Below, piece after piece: positions 54,032 through 63,697 of a stretch of 64,000 bases of DNA. Every line of letters begins with the position of its first letter. Position 1 is the stretch's first letter. A program made the position numbers and the translations under genes. The notes beneath the pieces are model-generated. The model had not been told where the DNA came from. It did not search any database and saw nothing but the letters and a program-made list of their open reading frames with translations. This DNA is from Methylobacterium terricola (lineage in GTDB: Bacteria; Pseudomonadota; Alphaproteobacteria; Rhizobiales; Beijerinckiaceae): contig NZ_VDDA01000002.1 of the NCBI RefSeq assembly GCF_006151805.1, positions 1 through 64,000 of the forward strand. Direction: 5' to 3'.

Positions 54032-54652
54032 TCAGCGCACCATCGCCAGTGGCGCGCCGGACTTCGACAGGGCACCGTCCATCGCCCCGCCGGCCGGGCG
54101 CAGGCGCGCCGCGACCGTGCCGCCGGGCTGGTACAGGTAGACCTCGCCGTCGCGATAGTCCCAGGCGGTGACCTTGGCGAGATCCTTGTTGGCGCAGCCG
54201 GTCGAGGACGCCTTGTAGAGATCGAGGGCCGGGGTGCTCGCGAGGTTGACGCGGCAGCTCGCGCCGGTCGCGTCCTTGGCGGTCCAGCCGCCGACGACGC
54301 CCGAGCGCCCGCCGCTCGACACCACCGGCGGCGGCGGCGGGGCGATCGCGGCCTGCTGCTGCACCGGCGGCGGCGGGCTCGGCTCCGCCATGATCGGGCC
54401 GGACGGGTTGGCGACGACCGGGCCGGGGGCCGCCGCGGCGCCCGGCGGCGGGGCGAGCGGTGCCGAGGTCACCGGGCCGGAGGACAGGCCGGGGCCGAGA
54501 TCCGGCTCCTCCGGCGGCAGCGGCCGGGCGACGCGCGGCGCCGGGCGCGCCGAGGCGCCGATTCCCCCGGTGTCGAACCGCGACGAGGAGCAGGCGCCGG
54601 CGCTCGCGGCGAGGGCCAGGGCGGCGACGGTGCAGAGGAGCTGACGCGGCAT
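54032..54652 (-). CDS. AprI/Inh-like protease-inhibitor domain lipoprotein
   Basis: A 206-residue protein from ATG 54652. The signal peptide ends in a lipobox-like ASAGAC at Cys21. A Pro/Gly/Ala-rich linker (about 30-115) leads to a C-terminal beta-barrel domain (VGGWTAKDATGASCRVNLAS, TGCANKDLAKVTAWDYRDG) with two cysteines that match the AprI/Inh fold. In other bacteria this domain blocks secreted metalloproteases in the periplasm. No protease gene is nearby, so it may only share the fold. Confidence 0.8.
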   Translation of the reverse strand: MPRQLLCTVAALALAASAGACSSSRFDTGGIGASARPAPRVARPLPPEEPDLGPGLSSGPVTSAPLAPPPGAAAAPGPVVANPSGPIMAEPSPPPPVQQQAAIAPPPPPVVSSGGRSGVVGGWTAKDATGASCRVNLASTPALDLYKASSTGCANKDLAKVTAWDYRDGEVYLYQPGGTVAARLRPAGGAMDGALSKSGAPLAMVR

Positions 54653-54755
54653 CGAGGGGTCCTGCGAGGGCCCTTGGGCGGGCGGTATCTGTCGGGGATC
54701 GTTTCCCCGGGAAATACGATGCCGCGAAGGCGCGTGCAGAGGTTTCCCCAACGAC

Positions 54756-54778
54756 AAAGGCGCCCGGAGGCGCCTTTT
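54756..54778. terminator. Terminator downstream of the sdh operon
   Basis: AAAGGCGCC / GGCGCCTTT forms a 9-bp stem with a CGGA tetraloop, and T tracts flank it in both directions. It lies 60 bp after the sdhB stop on the minus strand and ahead of the protease-inhibitor-like gene. Confidence 0.8.
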
Positions 54779-54837
54779 CGAGGGGGTGTGGCCGACAGGA
54801 CCCAGTCGGCCGCACCAGGCAGGTTTTCGGAGGCGGA

Positions 54838-55620
54838 TCAGACCTCGCGGGCCACCATCATCTTCTTGATCTCGGCGATGGCCTTCGCCGGGTTCAGGCC
54901 CTTCGGGCAGGTATTGGCGCAGTTCATGATGGTGTGGCAGCGGTAGAGCCGGAACGGGTCGTGCAGGCTGTCGAGGCGCTCGCCGGTATGCTCGTCGCGG
55001 CTGTCGATCAGCCAGCGATAGGCCTGGAGCAAAGCCGCCGGGCCGAGGAAGCGGTCGCCGTTCCACCAGTAGCTCGGGCACGAGGTGGTGCAGCAGGCGC
55101 ACAGGATGCACTCGTAGAGCCCGTCGAGCCGCGCGCGGTCCTCGGGGGTCTGCTGCCACTCCTTCTCGGGCGAGGGCGTCTCGGTCTGCAGCCACGGCTC
55201 GATCGCCGCGTGCTGGGCGAAGAACGAGGTCAGGTCCGGCACCAGATCCTTCAGCACTGGCATGTGCGGCAGCGGATAGATCTTGACCTGGTTCGACTTG
55301 CAATCGTCGATGCCGAGGGTGCAGGCGAGCGTGTTCTGCCCCATGATGTTCATGGCGCAGGAGCCGCAGATGCCCTCGCGGCACGAGCGCCGGAAGGTCA
55401 GGGTCGCGTCGACCTTGTTCTTGATCCACAGGAGCGCGTCGAGGACCATCGGGCCGCAATCGTCGCGGTCGACGTAGTAGGTGTCGATCCGCGGATTGGC
55501 GCCGTCGTCCTGGTTCCAGCGGTAGATCCGGAACTCCTGGACGTTCTTGGCGCCGACCGGCTTCGGCCAGGTCTTGCCCTCGGTGTACTGGGAGCCTTTG
55601 GGGAGATTGAACTGGGCCAT
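54838..55620 (-). CDS. sdhB: Succinate dehydrogenase iron-sulfur subunit
   Basis: A 260-residue protein from ATG 55620 ([15 protein letters not shown]). All cluster ligands are visible: the [2Fe-2S] set in [13 protein letters not shown] plus later Cys, and the [4Fe-4S]/[3Fe-4S] sets in [16 protein letters not shown] and [11 protein letters not shown]. It passes electrons from SdhA to the membrane quinone site. It is the last gene of sdhCDAB; a 141-bp gap with a strong hairpin separates it from sdhA. Confidence 0.97.
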   Translation of the reverse strand: MAQFNLPKGSQYTEGKTWPKPVGAKNVQEFRIYRWNQDDGANPRIDTYYVDRDDCGPMVLDALLWIKNKVDATLTFRRSCREGICGSCAMNIMGQNTLACTLGIDDCKSNQVKIYPLPHMPVLKDLVPDLTSFFAQHAAIEPWLQTETPSPEKEWQQTPEDRARLDGLYECILCACCTTSCPSYWWNGDRFLGPAALLQAYRWLIDSRDEHTGERLDSLHDPFRLYRCHTIMNCANTCPKGLNPAKAIAEIKKMMVAREV

Positions 55621-55726
55621 CTGTCTATGCCTGATCGGTGCGATCAATCCGAGGGAGCGGAGGCGGATGGACCCGCTCACGGCGGCCGGATTGTGGAAAG
55701 TGCAGGAGAATGGATTCGCCGCGCGA

Positions 55727-55751
55727 TGGCTGGCCCCAGCGGGGCCAGCCA
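55727..55751 (-). promoter_or_regulatory. Hairpin between sdhA and sdhB
   Basis: TGGCTGGCCCC / GGGGCCAGCCA is a perfect 11-bp stem with a 3-nt loop, 10 bp after the sdhA stop. It has no U-tract. It could be an RNA processing or stability element that sets the SdhA:SdhB ratio, or a leaky attenuator. Confidence 0.6.
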
Positions 55752-55761
55752 TTCGTCATCG

Positions 55762-57588
55762 TCAGTACACGCGCGCCTTCGGCTCGATATACGCGATGTC
55801 GTTCGACATCGTGTAGGTGTGGACCGGCCGGTAATCGATCGCGACCTTGCGGGCGTCGGGGTCGAGCCAGGCCAGGGTGTGCTTCATCCACTGCTTGTCG
55901 TCGCGGTCCGGGAAGTCCTCGCGGGCATGCGCGCCGCGCGACTCGGTCCGGTTGGCGGCCGATTCCATGGTGACGACGGCCTGGCCGATCAGGTTGTCGA
56001 ATTCCAGGGTCTCGAGCAGGTCGGTGTTCCAGACCAGCGAGCGGTCGGTCACCTTCACGTCCTCGGCGCCGGCCCAGACCTTGTGGATCAGGCCCTTGCC
56101 CTCCTCCAGCACCTCGCCGGTGCGGAACACGGCGCAGTTGTTCTGCATCGTCTTCTGCATCTCGAGGCGCAGCTCCGCCGTCGGCGTGCCGCCATTGGCG
56201 TAGCGGAAGCGGTCGAGGCGGCCGAGCGCCTTGTCGGCGGAGTCCTTCGGCAGCTCCGGCAGGCGGCCGCCCTTCTCCACCGTGTCGGCGCAGCGCAGGC
56301 CCGCGGCGCGGCCGAACACCACGAGGTCGATGAGCGAGTTCGAGCCGAGGCGGTTGGCGCCGTGGACCGAGACGCAGGCCGCCTCGCCGATCGCCATCAG
56401 GCCCGGCACGACGTGGTCCGGGTTGCCGTTCTTCAGCGTCAGCACCTCGCCGTGATAGTTCGTCGGGATGCCGCCCATGTTGTAGTGCACGGTCGGGATG
56501 ACCGGGATCGGCTCCTTGGTCACGTCGACGCCGGCGAAGATCTTCGCGCTCTCCGAGATGCCGGGCAGGCGCTCGTGCAGGATCTTCGGGTCGAGGTGGT
56601 CGAGGTGGAGGAAGATGTGGTCCTTGTTCTTGCCGACGCCGCGGCCGGCGCGGATCTCCATGGTCATCGAGCGCGAGACCACGTCGCGCGAGGCGAGGTC
56701 CTTGGCCGACGGCGCGTAGCGCTCCATGAAGCGCTCACCCTCGGAATTCGTCAGGTAGCCGCCCTCGCCGCGCGAGCCCTCGGTGATGAGGCAGCCGGCG
56801 CCGTAGATGCCGGTCGGGTGGAACTGGACGAACTCCATGTCCTCGAGCGCCAGCCCCGCCCGCAGCACCATGGCGTTGCCGTCGCCGGTGCAGGTATGGG
56901 CCGAGGTCGCCGAGAAATAGGCCCGGCCGTAGCCGCCGGTGGCCAGCACCGTCATGGCGGCGCGGAAGCGGTGGATCTCGCCGGTCGACTGATCCATGGC
57001 GATCACGCCGCGGCAGCGCCCCTCCTCGTCCATGATCAGGTCGAGGGCGAAGTACTCGATGAAGAAGTTGGTCTGCGCCTTCACGGCCTGGCCGTAGAGG
57101 GTGTGCAGCATGGCGTGGCCGGTCCGGTCGGCCGCCGCGCAGGTGCGCTGGGCGGTGCCCTTGCCGTAATCGGTGGTCATGCCGCCGAACGGGCGCTGGT
57201 AGATCTTGCCCTCGGCGGTGCGCGAGAACGGCACGCCCCAATGCTCGAGCTCGTAGACCGCGGCCGGGGCGTTGCGGACCAGGTACTCGATCGCGTCCTG
57301 GTCGCCGAGCCAGTCCGACCCCTTCACGGTGTCGTACATGTGCCAGCGCCAGTCGTCCGGGCCCATGTTGCCGAGCGAGGCCGAGATGCCGCCCTGTGCC
57401 GCCACGGTGTGCGAGCGGGTCGGGAACACCTTGGTGATGCAGGCGGTGCGCAGGCCCGCCTGCGAGCACCCGACGGTGGCGCGCAGACCCGCACCGCCGG
57501 CGCCGATGATCACGACGTCGAAGGTGTGGTCGATGATGGTGTACGCCTTGCCGTTCTGGGCCGGCGCGGCGGAAGCGGTGGAGGCCAT
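55762..57588 (-). CDS. sdhA: Succinate dehydrogenase flavoprotein subunit
   Basis: A 608-residue protein. The Rossmann motif [13 protein letters not shown] lies at about 29-41, the covalent FAD His in [13 protein letters not shown] near 60, and the active-site Arg/His in the [20 protein letters not shown] and [20 protein letters not shown] segments. It oxidises succinate to fumarate in the TCA cycle. It follows sdhD with a 22-bp gap. Confidence 0.98.
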   Translation of the reverse strand: MASTASAAPAQNGKAYTIIDHTFDVVIIGAGGAGLRATVGCSQAGLRTACITKVFPTRSHTVAAQGGISASLGNMGPDDWRWHMYDTVKGSDWLGDQDAIEYLVRNAPAAVYELEHWGVPFSRTAEGKIYQRPFGGMTTDYGKGTAQRTCAAADRTGHAMLHTLYGQAVKAQTNFFIEYFALDLIMDEEGRCRGVIAMDQSTGEIHRFRAAMTVLATGGYGRAYFSATSAHTCTGDGNAMVLRAGLALEDMEFVQFHPTGIYGAGCLITEGSRGEGGYLTNSEGERFMERYAPSAKDLASRDVVSRSMTMEIRAGRGVGKNKDHIFLHLDHLDPKILHERLPGISESAKIFAGVDVTKEPIPVIPTVHYNMGGIPTNYHGEVLTLKNGNPDHVVPGLMAIGEAACVSVHGANRLGSNSLIDLVVFGRAAGLRCADTVEKGGRLPELPKDSADKALGRLDRFRYANGGTPTAELRLEMQKTMQNNCAVFRTGEVLEEGKGLIHKVWAGAEDVKVTDRSLVWNTDLLETLEFDNLIGQAVVTMESAANRTESRGAHAREDFPDRDDKQWMKHTLAWLDPDARKVAIDYRPVHTYTMSNDIAYIEPKARVY

Positions 57589-57610
57589 GGACGGTGTTCC
57601 TGTTCTGGCG

Positions 57611-58024
57611 TTACGCGAAGGCCCGCAGGCTCACGCGCACGATGGCGTAGAGGCAGGCGACCGCGACGACGACGCAGTAGAAGTTGTTGGCGATGACTGC
57701 GGCGATGCGCAGTCCCTTGTCGTGGACATAGTCCTCGATGACGATCTGCAAGCCCATCCGCATGTGGTTGGTGACCGAGAGGACGCCAAGGATCAGCAGG
57801 ATCGCCACCAGCGGGTGCGACACCAGGGCGACCGCCTCGGGGTAGGGCCGGCCGGCCATCAGGGCGACGATCACCACGAAGGCGAGGACGAGGGGCACGT
57901 TCGAGACCGCGGTGACGCGGTGCATCCACCACTCGCGGGTGCCGTGATGGGCGGCGCCCAGGCCGCTGACGCGGGCGCGCGGGGTGCGGATCGAGGGGCG
58001 GATGTCGGGGCGGTTGTCGACCAT
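57611..58024 (-). CDS. sdhD: Succinate dehydrogenase hydrophobic membrane anchor subunit
   Basis: A 137-residue protein with three hydrophobic segments. The N-terminal half has [20 protein letters not shown] and the heme/quinone-side segment [20 protein letters not shown] matches SdhD. It anchors SdhAB and forms the heme b and ubiquinone site with SdhC. The gene lies 13 bp after sdhC. Confidence 0.94.
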   Translation of the reverse strand: MVDNRPDIRPSIRTPRARVSGLGAAHHGTREWWMHRVTAVSNVPLVLAFVVIVALMAGRPYPEAVALVSHPLVAILLILGVLSVTNHMRMGLQIVIEDYVHDKGLRIAAVIANNFYCVVVAVACLYAIVRVSLRAFA

Positions 58025-58037
58025 CTGTCTTCGTCCT

Positions 58038-58457
58038 TCAGCGCGCCACCAGGGCGACGATCCAGATCAGCACCGTCAGGGCGACCGAGCCGATCAGGGT
58101 GAAGCGGGCCATCGCGATGCGGGTGCCGGGCTCCATGCCGTGGCCGAAATCCCAGACCAGGTGGCGGATGCCGCCGAGCATGTGGTGCAGCAGGATCCAG
58201 GTATAGACGAACAGGATCAGCCGCCCGAGGATCGAGCCGAAGAACCACGCCACCGGGCCGTAGGCGCCGGGGCCGGCGGCGAGCGCCACGAGCCAGAGGG
58301 CGAGCAGAGCCGTGCCGCCGTAGAGCGCCACGCCGGTGATGCGGTGCGCCACCGACATCGCCATGGTCCAGGTCCAGCGATAGATCTGGAGATGGGGCGA
58401 GAGCGGTCGGACGACCGGTCTGCCGGCGGGGTTCGTGGGCCTTGCGGTGTCCGCCAT
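58038..58457 (-). CDS. sdhC: Succinate dehydrogenase cytochrome b556 subunit
   Basis: A 139-residue protein with three membrane segments. Signatures are RPLSPHLQIYRWTWTMAMSV followed by AHRITGVALYGG (quinone site) and LHHMLGGIRHLVWDFGHGME (heme-ligand His). First gene of the operon; the promoter should lie in 58458-58741. Confidence 0.95.
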   Translation of the reverse strand: MADTARPTNPAGRPVVRPLSPHLQIYRWTWTMAMSVAHRITGVALYGGTALLALWLVALAAGPGAYGPVAWFFGSILGRLILFVYTWILLHHMLGGIRHLVWDFGHGMEPGTRIAMARFTLIGSVALTVLIWIVALVAR

Positions 58458-58741
58458 CGTGATCCTCGGAATTCCCTGGTCTGTACCGGCTCTAAACTAG
58501 GTCACCTACCGGCTCCGCCGCGCGCGTGCAACGCGGCCGTCGGCCCGAGCGAGTGACAGACGTAGCAAGCTGTTTCCCTGGAATGCATCCAATTCGCAAT
58601 GCGGTTCTCGTTGACCCAGGCTTCGTGGAACGCGAAGGCTGAATCCGGCCCTGGTCATCGTGGGCCGGCGCGATCTACCTTCGCGCCTGGCGAAACGATA
58701 GGGCGGGATCGCGACCGCCGGCAGCCCCGGGAGGCGACGTC
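58458..58741. other. Divergent intergenic region sdhC / LysR-type regulator
   Basis: The 284 bp hold the promoter region of sdhCDAB (leftward) and of the LysR-type gene (rightward). The perfect CTTCG-N7-CGAAG palindrome at 58621-58637 is the only clear site. No -35/-10 pair can be assigned with confidence and no ORF is supported. Confidence 0.5.
58621..58637. promoter_or_regulatory. Candidate LysR-type regulator box
   Basis: CTTCG-TGGAACG-CGAAG is a 5+7+5 palindrome that contains T-N11-A (58623-58635), the LysR consensus. It lies 105 bp before the regulator start, and between it and sdhC. Confidence 0.45.
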
Positions 58742-59632
58742 ATGCATTTCGACCTGGTCGACCTCAGCCTGTTCCGCCACGTGGTCGAGGCGGGTTCCAT
58801 CACCCATGGGGCGACCCGGGCGAACCTGGCGCTCGCCGCGGCGAGTCACCGCATCCGCAGCATGGAGGCGTCGCTGGGCGCCGCCCTTCTCACCCGGGCG
58901 CGCCTCGGCGTCACGCCGACGCCGGCCGGACGCACGCTGCTGGCCCATGCCCGCCAGATCCTCGGCAACGTCGAGCGCCTGCAGGGGGATCTTGCCGCCT
59001 TCGCGGGCGGCGCGGCGGGGCAGATCCGCGTCCTGTCGAACACCAACGCGCTGACGGAATTCCTGCCCGAGGTGCTGTCGGCCTATCTCGCCGAGCATCC
59101 GGGGGTGAGCGTCGACATCGAGGAGCGGTTGTCGGACGAGATCGTCGGGCTCGTCGCCGAGGGCGCGGCGGATCTCGGCCTCGTCGCTGGCACGGTCGAG
59201 ACCGGCAGCCTCGAGACCTATCCGTTTCGCCGCGACCGCTTCGTGCTCGTGGTGGCGGCGGACCACCCCCTGGCGGCGCGCGCCTCGGTGACCTTCGCGG
59301 AGGTGCTGGGCCACGATCTCGTCGGGCTCGACCGGGCGAGTGCGCTGACCCGCTTCCTCGCCGGCAAGGCCGGGCGCAGCGGCCAGCCCCTGCGCCTGCG
59401 GGTGCAGCTGCGCGGTTTCGACGCGGTCTGCCGCCTCGTCGAATGCCGGGTCGGCCTCGGCATCGTGCCGGAGACCACAGCGCGTCGGGCCGCCCGCACC
59501 ATGGCGATCGCCATCGTGGCCCTGGAGGATCCTTGGGCGGTGCGCGACCTGACGATCTGCCTGCGCGATCTCGCCGCCCTGCCCCCCTTCGCCCAGGATT
59601 TCGTCGCCCACCTTCGGACGCCGGGGGAGTGA
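58742..59632 (+). CDS. LysR-type transcriptional regulator
   Basis: A 296-residue protein with the LysR winged HTH (VDLSLFRHVVEAGSITHGAT, LALAAASHRIRSMEASLGAA) and the effector-binding domain (PEVLSAYLAEHPGVSVDIEE, FVLVVAADHPLAARASVTF). It is divergent from sdhCDAB. Whether it controls sdh, itself or a distant locus cannot be told from sequence. Confidence 0.9.
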   Translation: MHFDLVDLSLFRHVVEAGSITHGATRANLALAAASHRIRSMEASLGAALLTRARLGVTPTPAGRTLLAHARQILGNVERLQGDLAAFAGGAAGQIRVLSNTNALTEFLPEVLSAYLAEHPGVSVDIEERLSDEIVGLVAEGAADLGLVAGTVETGSLETYPFRRDRFVLVVAADHPLAARASVTFAEVLGHDLVGLDRASALTRFLAGKAGRSGQPLRLRVQLRGFDAVCRLVECRVGLGIVPETTARRAARTMAIAIVALEDPWAVRDLTICLRDLAALPPFAQDFVAHLRTPGE

Positions 59633-59718
59633 TGCCGCCGCGCCTTCGAACCGATCCGTTCGACGGCGCGAGGCAAGCCCGAACGGGCGGCGACGCCGGC
59701 ACGAGGGGATGAGGCGTT

Positions 59719-60330
59719 TCAGCGGGCCGGGTTCGCCTTGGTCCAGGCTGCCACGAAGGCCTCGCCGATCGCGGTGCCGAAGCCCGGCATCCGACCCGGC
59801 AGGGCCGCAGCGCCGATCAGAAGGGCGGCGTCGTGCGACCACAGGCCGATGGGCTTCTGCTCGAGCATTTGGCCGGTCGCCACCACCCGCGCCCCGGCGA
59901 GAGCGGCGCGCAGCTCGGTGAAGGCGCTCGCCGCGCAGACGATCTCCTCCCCCACCTTCACCGCCTGGATGCTGACCGTTGCGAGAAGGGCCGGCGCCGC
60001 GGGGTCGTTCGGCTGCGGGATCACCAGCGTGAGGGTGGGAGTGGTCTGCATCGTCTGGCGTCCCGGCGCGACGGTCAGGCCCGCCTGCGCGACCCTGGCG
60101 CGCAAGGCCTCGTTGAGGGCGGCATCGATCTCGGCCGTGATCCCGCAGGCCTCCCGCACCACCGGCTGGGCGTTGATGCCGCTCGCGACGCGCAGGCTGC
60201 GCAGGGACGTGAGCGGCGTACCCGGGACCGTCTTGTCCGCCGAGCCGGCCTGCTGCGCGGCGGCGGGGCCGGCCGCGAGGTCCAGGATGAAGGCGATCGG
60301 AAGGACGAAGGCGATGGGGAACCGGAGCAT
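59719..60330 (-). CDS. Secreted protein of unknown function
   Basis: A 203-residue protein with a Sec signal (IAFVLPIAFILDLAAGPAAA, cleavage near AAAQ). The mature part has two cysteines (REACGITAEID and EEIVCAASAF) and a beta-rich middle with TLTLVIPQPNDPAAPALLAT. The C-terminus FVAAWTKANP suggests a compact domain. No family recognised. It is followed upstream by a TMEM43-like gene 51 bp away, possibly in an operon. Confidence 0.68.
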   Translation of the reverse strand: MLRFPIAFVLPIAFILDLAAGPAAAQQAGSADKTVPGTPLTSLRSLRVASGINAQPVVREACGITAEIDAALNEALRARVAQAGLTVAPGRQTMQTTPTLTLVIPQPNDPAAPALLATVSIQAVKVGEEIVCAASAFTELRAALAGARVVATGQMLEQKPIGLWSHDAALLIGAAALPGRMPGFGTAIGEAFVAAWTKANPAR

Positions 60331-60381
60331 CGGCGTCTCCTCTCCTGTCGGGGCGCTTGTCGTGTCGAGGATTCAGGCGGG

Positions 60382-61581
60382 TCAGGCGGGCATCGGCCGG
60401 GCGGGACCGGCGGACCGGGTCCGTCGCAGCCCATAGAGCAGCAGGGCGACGACGACCGCCCCCGCGACGAGACCGCCGGCGAGGAGCGGGCGGTAGGCGA
60501 TCCAGGCCGCGCCGATCACCGTCGGGCCGACGAGGGCGGTCGCGGCGAGCGCCACCACGGTGATCGCCCCCGACACGATCGCGCCGAGCACCGGCACGGT
60601 GCGGGCCAGCACGTTGACCGGCGCGAAGAGACCGGTGAAGCCGAGGAACAGGACGATCAGGCCGAACGCACGCAGGAGCCAGGTCTGGACGCGGTTCTCC
60701 GTCTCGCCCTTGGCGACCAGGGCTTCGGCCGGGTGCAGGCCGGCGGCGGCGAGCAGCACGCCCTCGCCGGCCCTCGCCCGGTACGGCGTCAGGCCGTCGG
60801 CGCCCTGGCGGCCGAGGAACGAGGCCGGTCCCTCCGGGGCCTGGGTGTAGGTGATGCGCAGGTCGCCGACCCGCGGCGCCTCGGGCGCGAGGCCGACATG
60901 GTAGACCCCCGCGCTCGCCCGCACCGGGCGCCCGAGGGCCTGCCGCAGGGCCGTGGCCCCGGTATCGTCCGCCGGCAGCAGGCCCGGCGCCGGCAGCAGC
61001 CGGGTCGCCTCGGCCCCCACCGGCACGGCCTCCACCCGGGCGTCGGCGGCGCCGAAGCGGCGCGAGCGGACGGGCAAGGCCGGGTTGTCGTGGCCGGGGA
61101 CGCGGAAGCCCGCGGAAGGGACAGGCTGCTCCGACCATTCGCGCCGGTAGGTGAACTTCCGGTCCGCCCCCGCGCCCTGCTCGCTCTCGCGCCACTGGTA
61201 CATCTCGACCTTGCGGGCGAGGGCAAGCCCGCGCGAGCGCTGGCCGAGCTCGTCGTCGGCGGCGCCGGCCGCGGTGGTGGCCGGGCCGGCGAGATGGACG
61301 AGCGTCCCGTCGAGGGACGGATCGCGCCGGTCGGTCGGCACGGTGCGCACCACCGAGCCGGCCTCCGCCAGGGAGCGGGCGACGCGCACGGCGCGGCCCT
61401 CGTTCCAGAACAGGCCGATGCAGGCGAGCGGCACCAGGACGAGCCCGAGGATCATCGACCCGACGCTGTCGGAGAGCCGTTCGGCCAGCCCCTGGGGTGC
61501 GGCGACCTCATGGTCGTCCTCGCGAAGCTCCGTATCCGGGGGGAGCTCCTCCCCCTCGCTGGCGCCGGTCTCGTGAGTCAT
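60382..61581 (-). CDS. TMEM43-family membrane protein
   Basis: A 399-residue protein from ATG 61581 (MTHETGASEGEELPP); the frame is open to 61629. Pattern: one N-terminal membrane helix (GSMILGLVLVPLACIGLFWN) followed by the conserved NEGRAVRVARSLAEA motif, a large extracytoplasmic domain (about 75-290) and three C-terminal helices (LIVLFLGFTGLFAPVNVLA onwards). This topology and the NEG motif define the TMEM43/LUMA family, whose bacterial role is unknown. It lies between an unknown secreted protein gene and mntR, divergent from the latter. Confidence 0.88.
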   Translation of the reverse strand: MTHETGASEGEELPPDTELREDDHEVAAPQGLAERLSDSVGSMILGLVLVPLACIGLFWNEGRAVRVARSLAEAGSVVRTVPTDRRDPSLDGTLVHLAGPATTAAGAADDELGQRSRGLALARKVEMYQWRESEQGAGADRKFTYRREWSEQPVPSAGFRVPGHDNPALPVRSRRFGAADARVEAVPVGAEATRLLPAPGLLPADDTGATALRQALGRPVRASAGVYHVGLAPEAPRVGDLRITYTQAPEGPASFLGRQGADGLTPYRARAGEGVLLAAAGLHPAEALVAKGETENRVQTWLLRAFGLIVLFLGFTGLFAPVNVLARTVPVLGAIVSGAITVVALAATALVGPTVIGAAWIAYRPLLAGGLVAGAVVVALLLYGLRRTRSAGPARPMPA

Positions 61582-61801
61582 GGCCGCCTCCGCGCCCGGG
61601 CGTGCCCCGCCACCCGTCGCCCGGCCCATTCATCCCGGCGGGCGCGGCCTGCGTCTCTCCCCAGAAGTGACGATGGGAGAGAAAATACCCGTGCCCGGGC
61701 GCCGCAGCGGCGGCCGGGATCCTCACCCTCTGCACACCCGGCCCGTCCTCGGGTAAGACAGCGGCATCCCGAGCCGAGCGACGAGGCGACGACCCCCTCC
61801 C

Positions 61802-62260
61802 ATGCAGGATCCCCAGCACCCGCCCGAGCCCGCCGCCCTGGTCGATGCCGAGGCGCATTCCGCCGGCTTCCGGCAGGTGCGCGAGGCGCGCCGGCTCGAG
61901 CTGGTCGAGGATTACGTCGAGCTGATCGCCGACCTGATCGGCGATGGCGGCGAGGCGCGGCAGGTCGACATCGCGGCCCGCCTCGGCGTCGCGCAGCCGA
62001 CGGTGGCCAAGATGCTCAAGCGCCTGGCCGAGGATGGCCTGGTGCAGCAGCGGCCCTATCGCGGCGTGTTCCTCACCGAGGCCGGCCGCGCGCTGGCCGC
62101 GGAGGCACGGGAGCGCCACCGCATCGTCGAATCGTTCCTGCTCGCCCTCGGCGTCAGCCCGGACGTGGCGCGCTGCGATGCGGAGGGCATCGAGCACCAT
62201 GTCAGCGGCGAGACCCTGGAGGCGTTCCGCCGCTTCACCGCCGCCCGGGCCCCGGCCTGA
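61802..62260 (+). CDS. mntR: Manganese-responsive transcriptional regulator MntR
   Basis: A 152-residue DtxR-family protein. Winged HTH ([40 protein letters not shown]) and metal-binding C-terminal half ([33 protein letters not shown]) match the gammaproteobacterial/alphaproteobacterial MntR type. It represses Mn2+ uptake or activates efflux. No mntH or Mn exporter gene is adjacent in this window. The 220-bp upstream gap (61582-61801) shows no clear operator. Confidence 0.92.
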   Translation: MQDPQHPPEPAALVDAEAHSAGFRQVREARRLELVEDYVELIADLIGDGGEARQVDIAARLGVAQPTVAKMLKRLAEDGLVQQRPYRGVFLTEAGRALAAEARERHRIVESFLLALGVSPDVARCDAEGIEHHVSGETLEAFRRFTAARAPA

Positions 62261-62280
62261 GCCGCGGCACGCGCCGTCGG

Positions 62281-63567
62281 TCAGGCCGCCCGGACGCTCC
62301 GGAGGAACGCCTCGGTCTGGTTCTTCAACTCGCGCGAGCGCTCCGACACCTCGGACGAGGCGGTGGTCACCCGCGCGGCGGTCCGGCCGGTCTCCTCGGC
62401 GGAGGCCGACACGCTCGCCGTGCCGCTCATCACCTCGCCGGCCCCGGCGGCGGCCTGGGCGACGTTGCGGACGATCTCGTGGGTCGCGGCGTTCTGCTCC
62501 TCGACCGCGGCGGCGATCGTCGTCGTCAGGCTGCTGATCTCGCGGATCCGCGCGCCGAAGCCACTGATCGCCGTCACCGCCTGCGCCGTCGAATCCTGGA
62601 TCCGGGCGATCTGCGAGGAGATCTCGTCCGTCGCCTTGGCGGTCTGGTTGGCGAGCTCCTTCACCTCGGCGGCCACGACCGCGAAGCCGCGCCCCGCCTC
62701 GCCGGCCCGCGCCGCCTCGATGGTGGCGTTGAGTGCCAGAAGATTGGTCTGGCCGGCGATCGACGAGATCAGGCTGACCACGTCGCCGATCTTGCTCACC
62801 GCGCCGCTCAGCTCCTGCACCAGGCGCGCGGTCCCGTCGGCCTCGACCACCGCCGCCTCCGCGAGGCCGGCCGAGCCCTGGATCTGGCGGCCGATCTCGG
62901 TGACCGAGCCGCCCAGCTCCTCCGAGGCCGCCGCGACCGTGCCGATATTGGTCGAGGTCTGCGTGGCGGAGCCCGCCACCGCGCTCGATCGCGCGCTGGT
63001 CTGGTCGGCGGTGCCGGCCATCGCGGCGGCCGCCGCCTGCATCTCCGCGGCGGCGTTCGACAGGCTGGCGAACAAGGCCGAGGATTCCGCGGCGAAACCG
63101 GCGATGATCTCCTCGAGCTGGCGGGCCCGCGCCTCGTCCTTCGCCTTGGCTTCCATCTCTTCGTTGATGTCGACCAGCGAGCCGCAGATCCGCAGCGGCA
63201 CGCCGTTGGCATCGTAGGACGCGCCGCCGGTGGCGCGGAACCAGCGCGGCTGGCCGTCCGGCATCACGATCCGGTACTTGACGTCGTAGGCGCCCTGGTT
63301 CTTGACGTCCTTGATCGCCCCCGCGAAGGCGGTCATGACGCGGTCGAGATCCCCGGAGTAGATCCGGCTCGACCAGGATTCCAGCTTGTCCGGGTATGAC
63401 TCGACGGTCGAGTAGCCGACGACGCGACGGAATTCCGGCGTCCAGGTGACCCGGGTCTTCGGATGCGCGAGGTCGCCCTGATGCGGGACGACCTCCCACA
63501 GCCCGACGCCGGCGCGCGTCGCAAGCAGTTCGAGGAATCCATCCTTGCGTGAGAAGCGCGTCAGCAT
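62281..63567 (-). CDS. Soluble methyl-accepting chemotaxis protein with PAS domain
   Basis: A 428-residue protein without transmembrane segments. The N-terminal PAS domain (about 20-140) shows [40 protein letters not shown] and GSLVDINEE. The C-terminal signalling domain has the CheA/CheW hairpin tip [20 protein letters not shown] followed by [20 protein letters not shown]. It probably senses a cytoplasmic signal, redox or small-ligand type, via PAS. Signalling helices are fairly short. It is convergent with mntR, with 20 bp between the stops. Confidence 0.93.
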   Translation of the reverse strand: MLTRFSRKDGFLELLATRAGVGLWEVVPHQGDLAHPKTRVTWTPEFRRVVGYSTVESYPDKLESWSSRIYSGDLDRVMTAFAGAIKDVKNQGAYDVKYRIVMPDGQPRWFRATGGASYDANGVPLRICGSLVDINEEMEAKAKDEARARQLEEIIAGFAAESSALFASLSNAAAEMQAAAAAMAGTADQTSARSSAVAGSATQTSTNIGTVAAASEELGGSVTEIGRQIQGSAGLAEAAVVEADGTARLVQELSGAVSKIGDVVSLISSIAGQTNLLALNATIEAARAGEAGRGFAVVAAEVKELANQTAKATDEISSQIARIQDSTAQAVTAISGFGARIREISSLTTTIAAAVEEQNAATHEIVRNVAQAAAGAGEVMSGTASVSASAEETGRTAARVTTASSEVSERSRELKNQTEAFLRSVRAA

Positions 63568-63697
63568 CGGGTCACCGGGTCGTTCGTTCTGACGACCTCT
63601 TTACGACAAGAAGGTGAAGGAGACGTTACGGCAGCGTTCCGGTGCCTATACCGCAAGCACGCGGTCGAGACGTGCGCGAGTATCCGCGGCACACATC
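63568..63697. other. Short intergenic region, nothing recognised
   Basis: The 130 bp between the chemotaxis gene start and the amidohydrolase stop hold the chemotaxis gene promoter by position; no clear motif was found. Confidence 0.4.

Noticed and set aside
54460..57696. 1078-codon plus-strand frame
   Set aside because: Antisense to sdhB and sdhA, both of which carry complete catalytic and cofactor motifs.
59833..63399. 1188-codon plus-strand frame running through several genes
   Set aside because: It crosses the secreted protein, TMEM43 and chemotaxis genes antisense and mntR out of frame; no domain.
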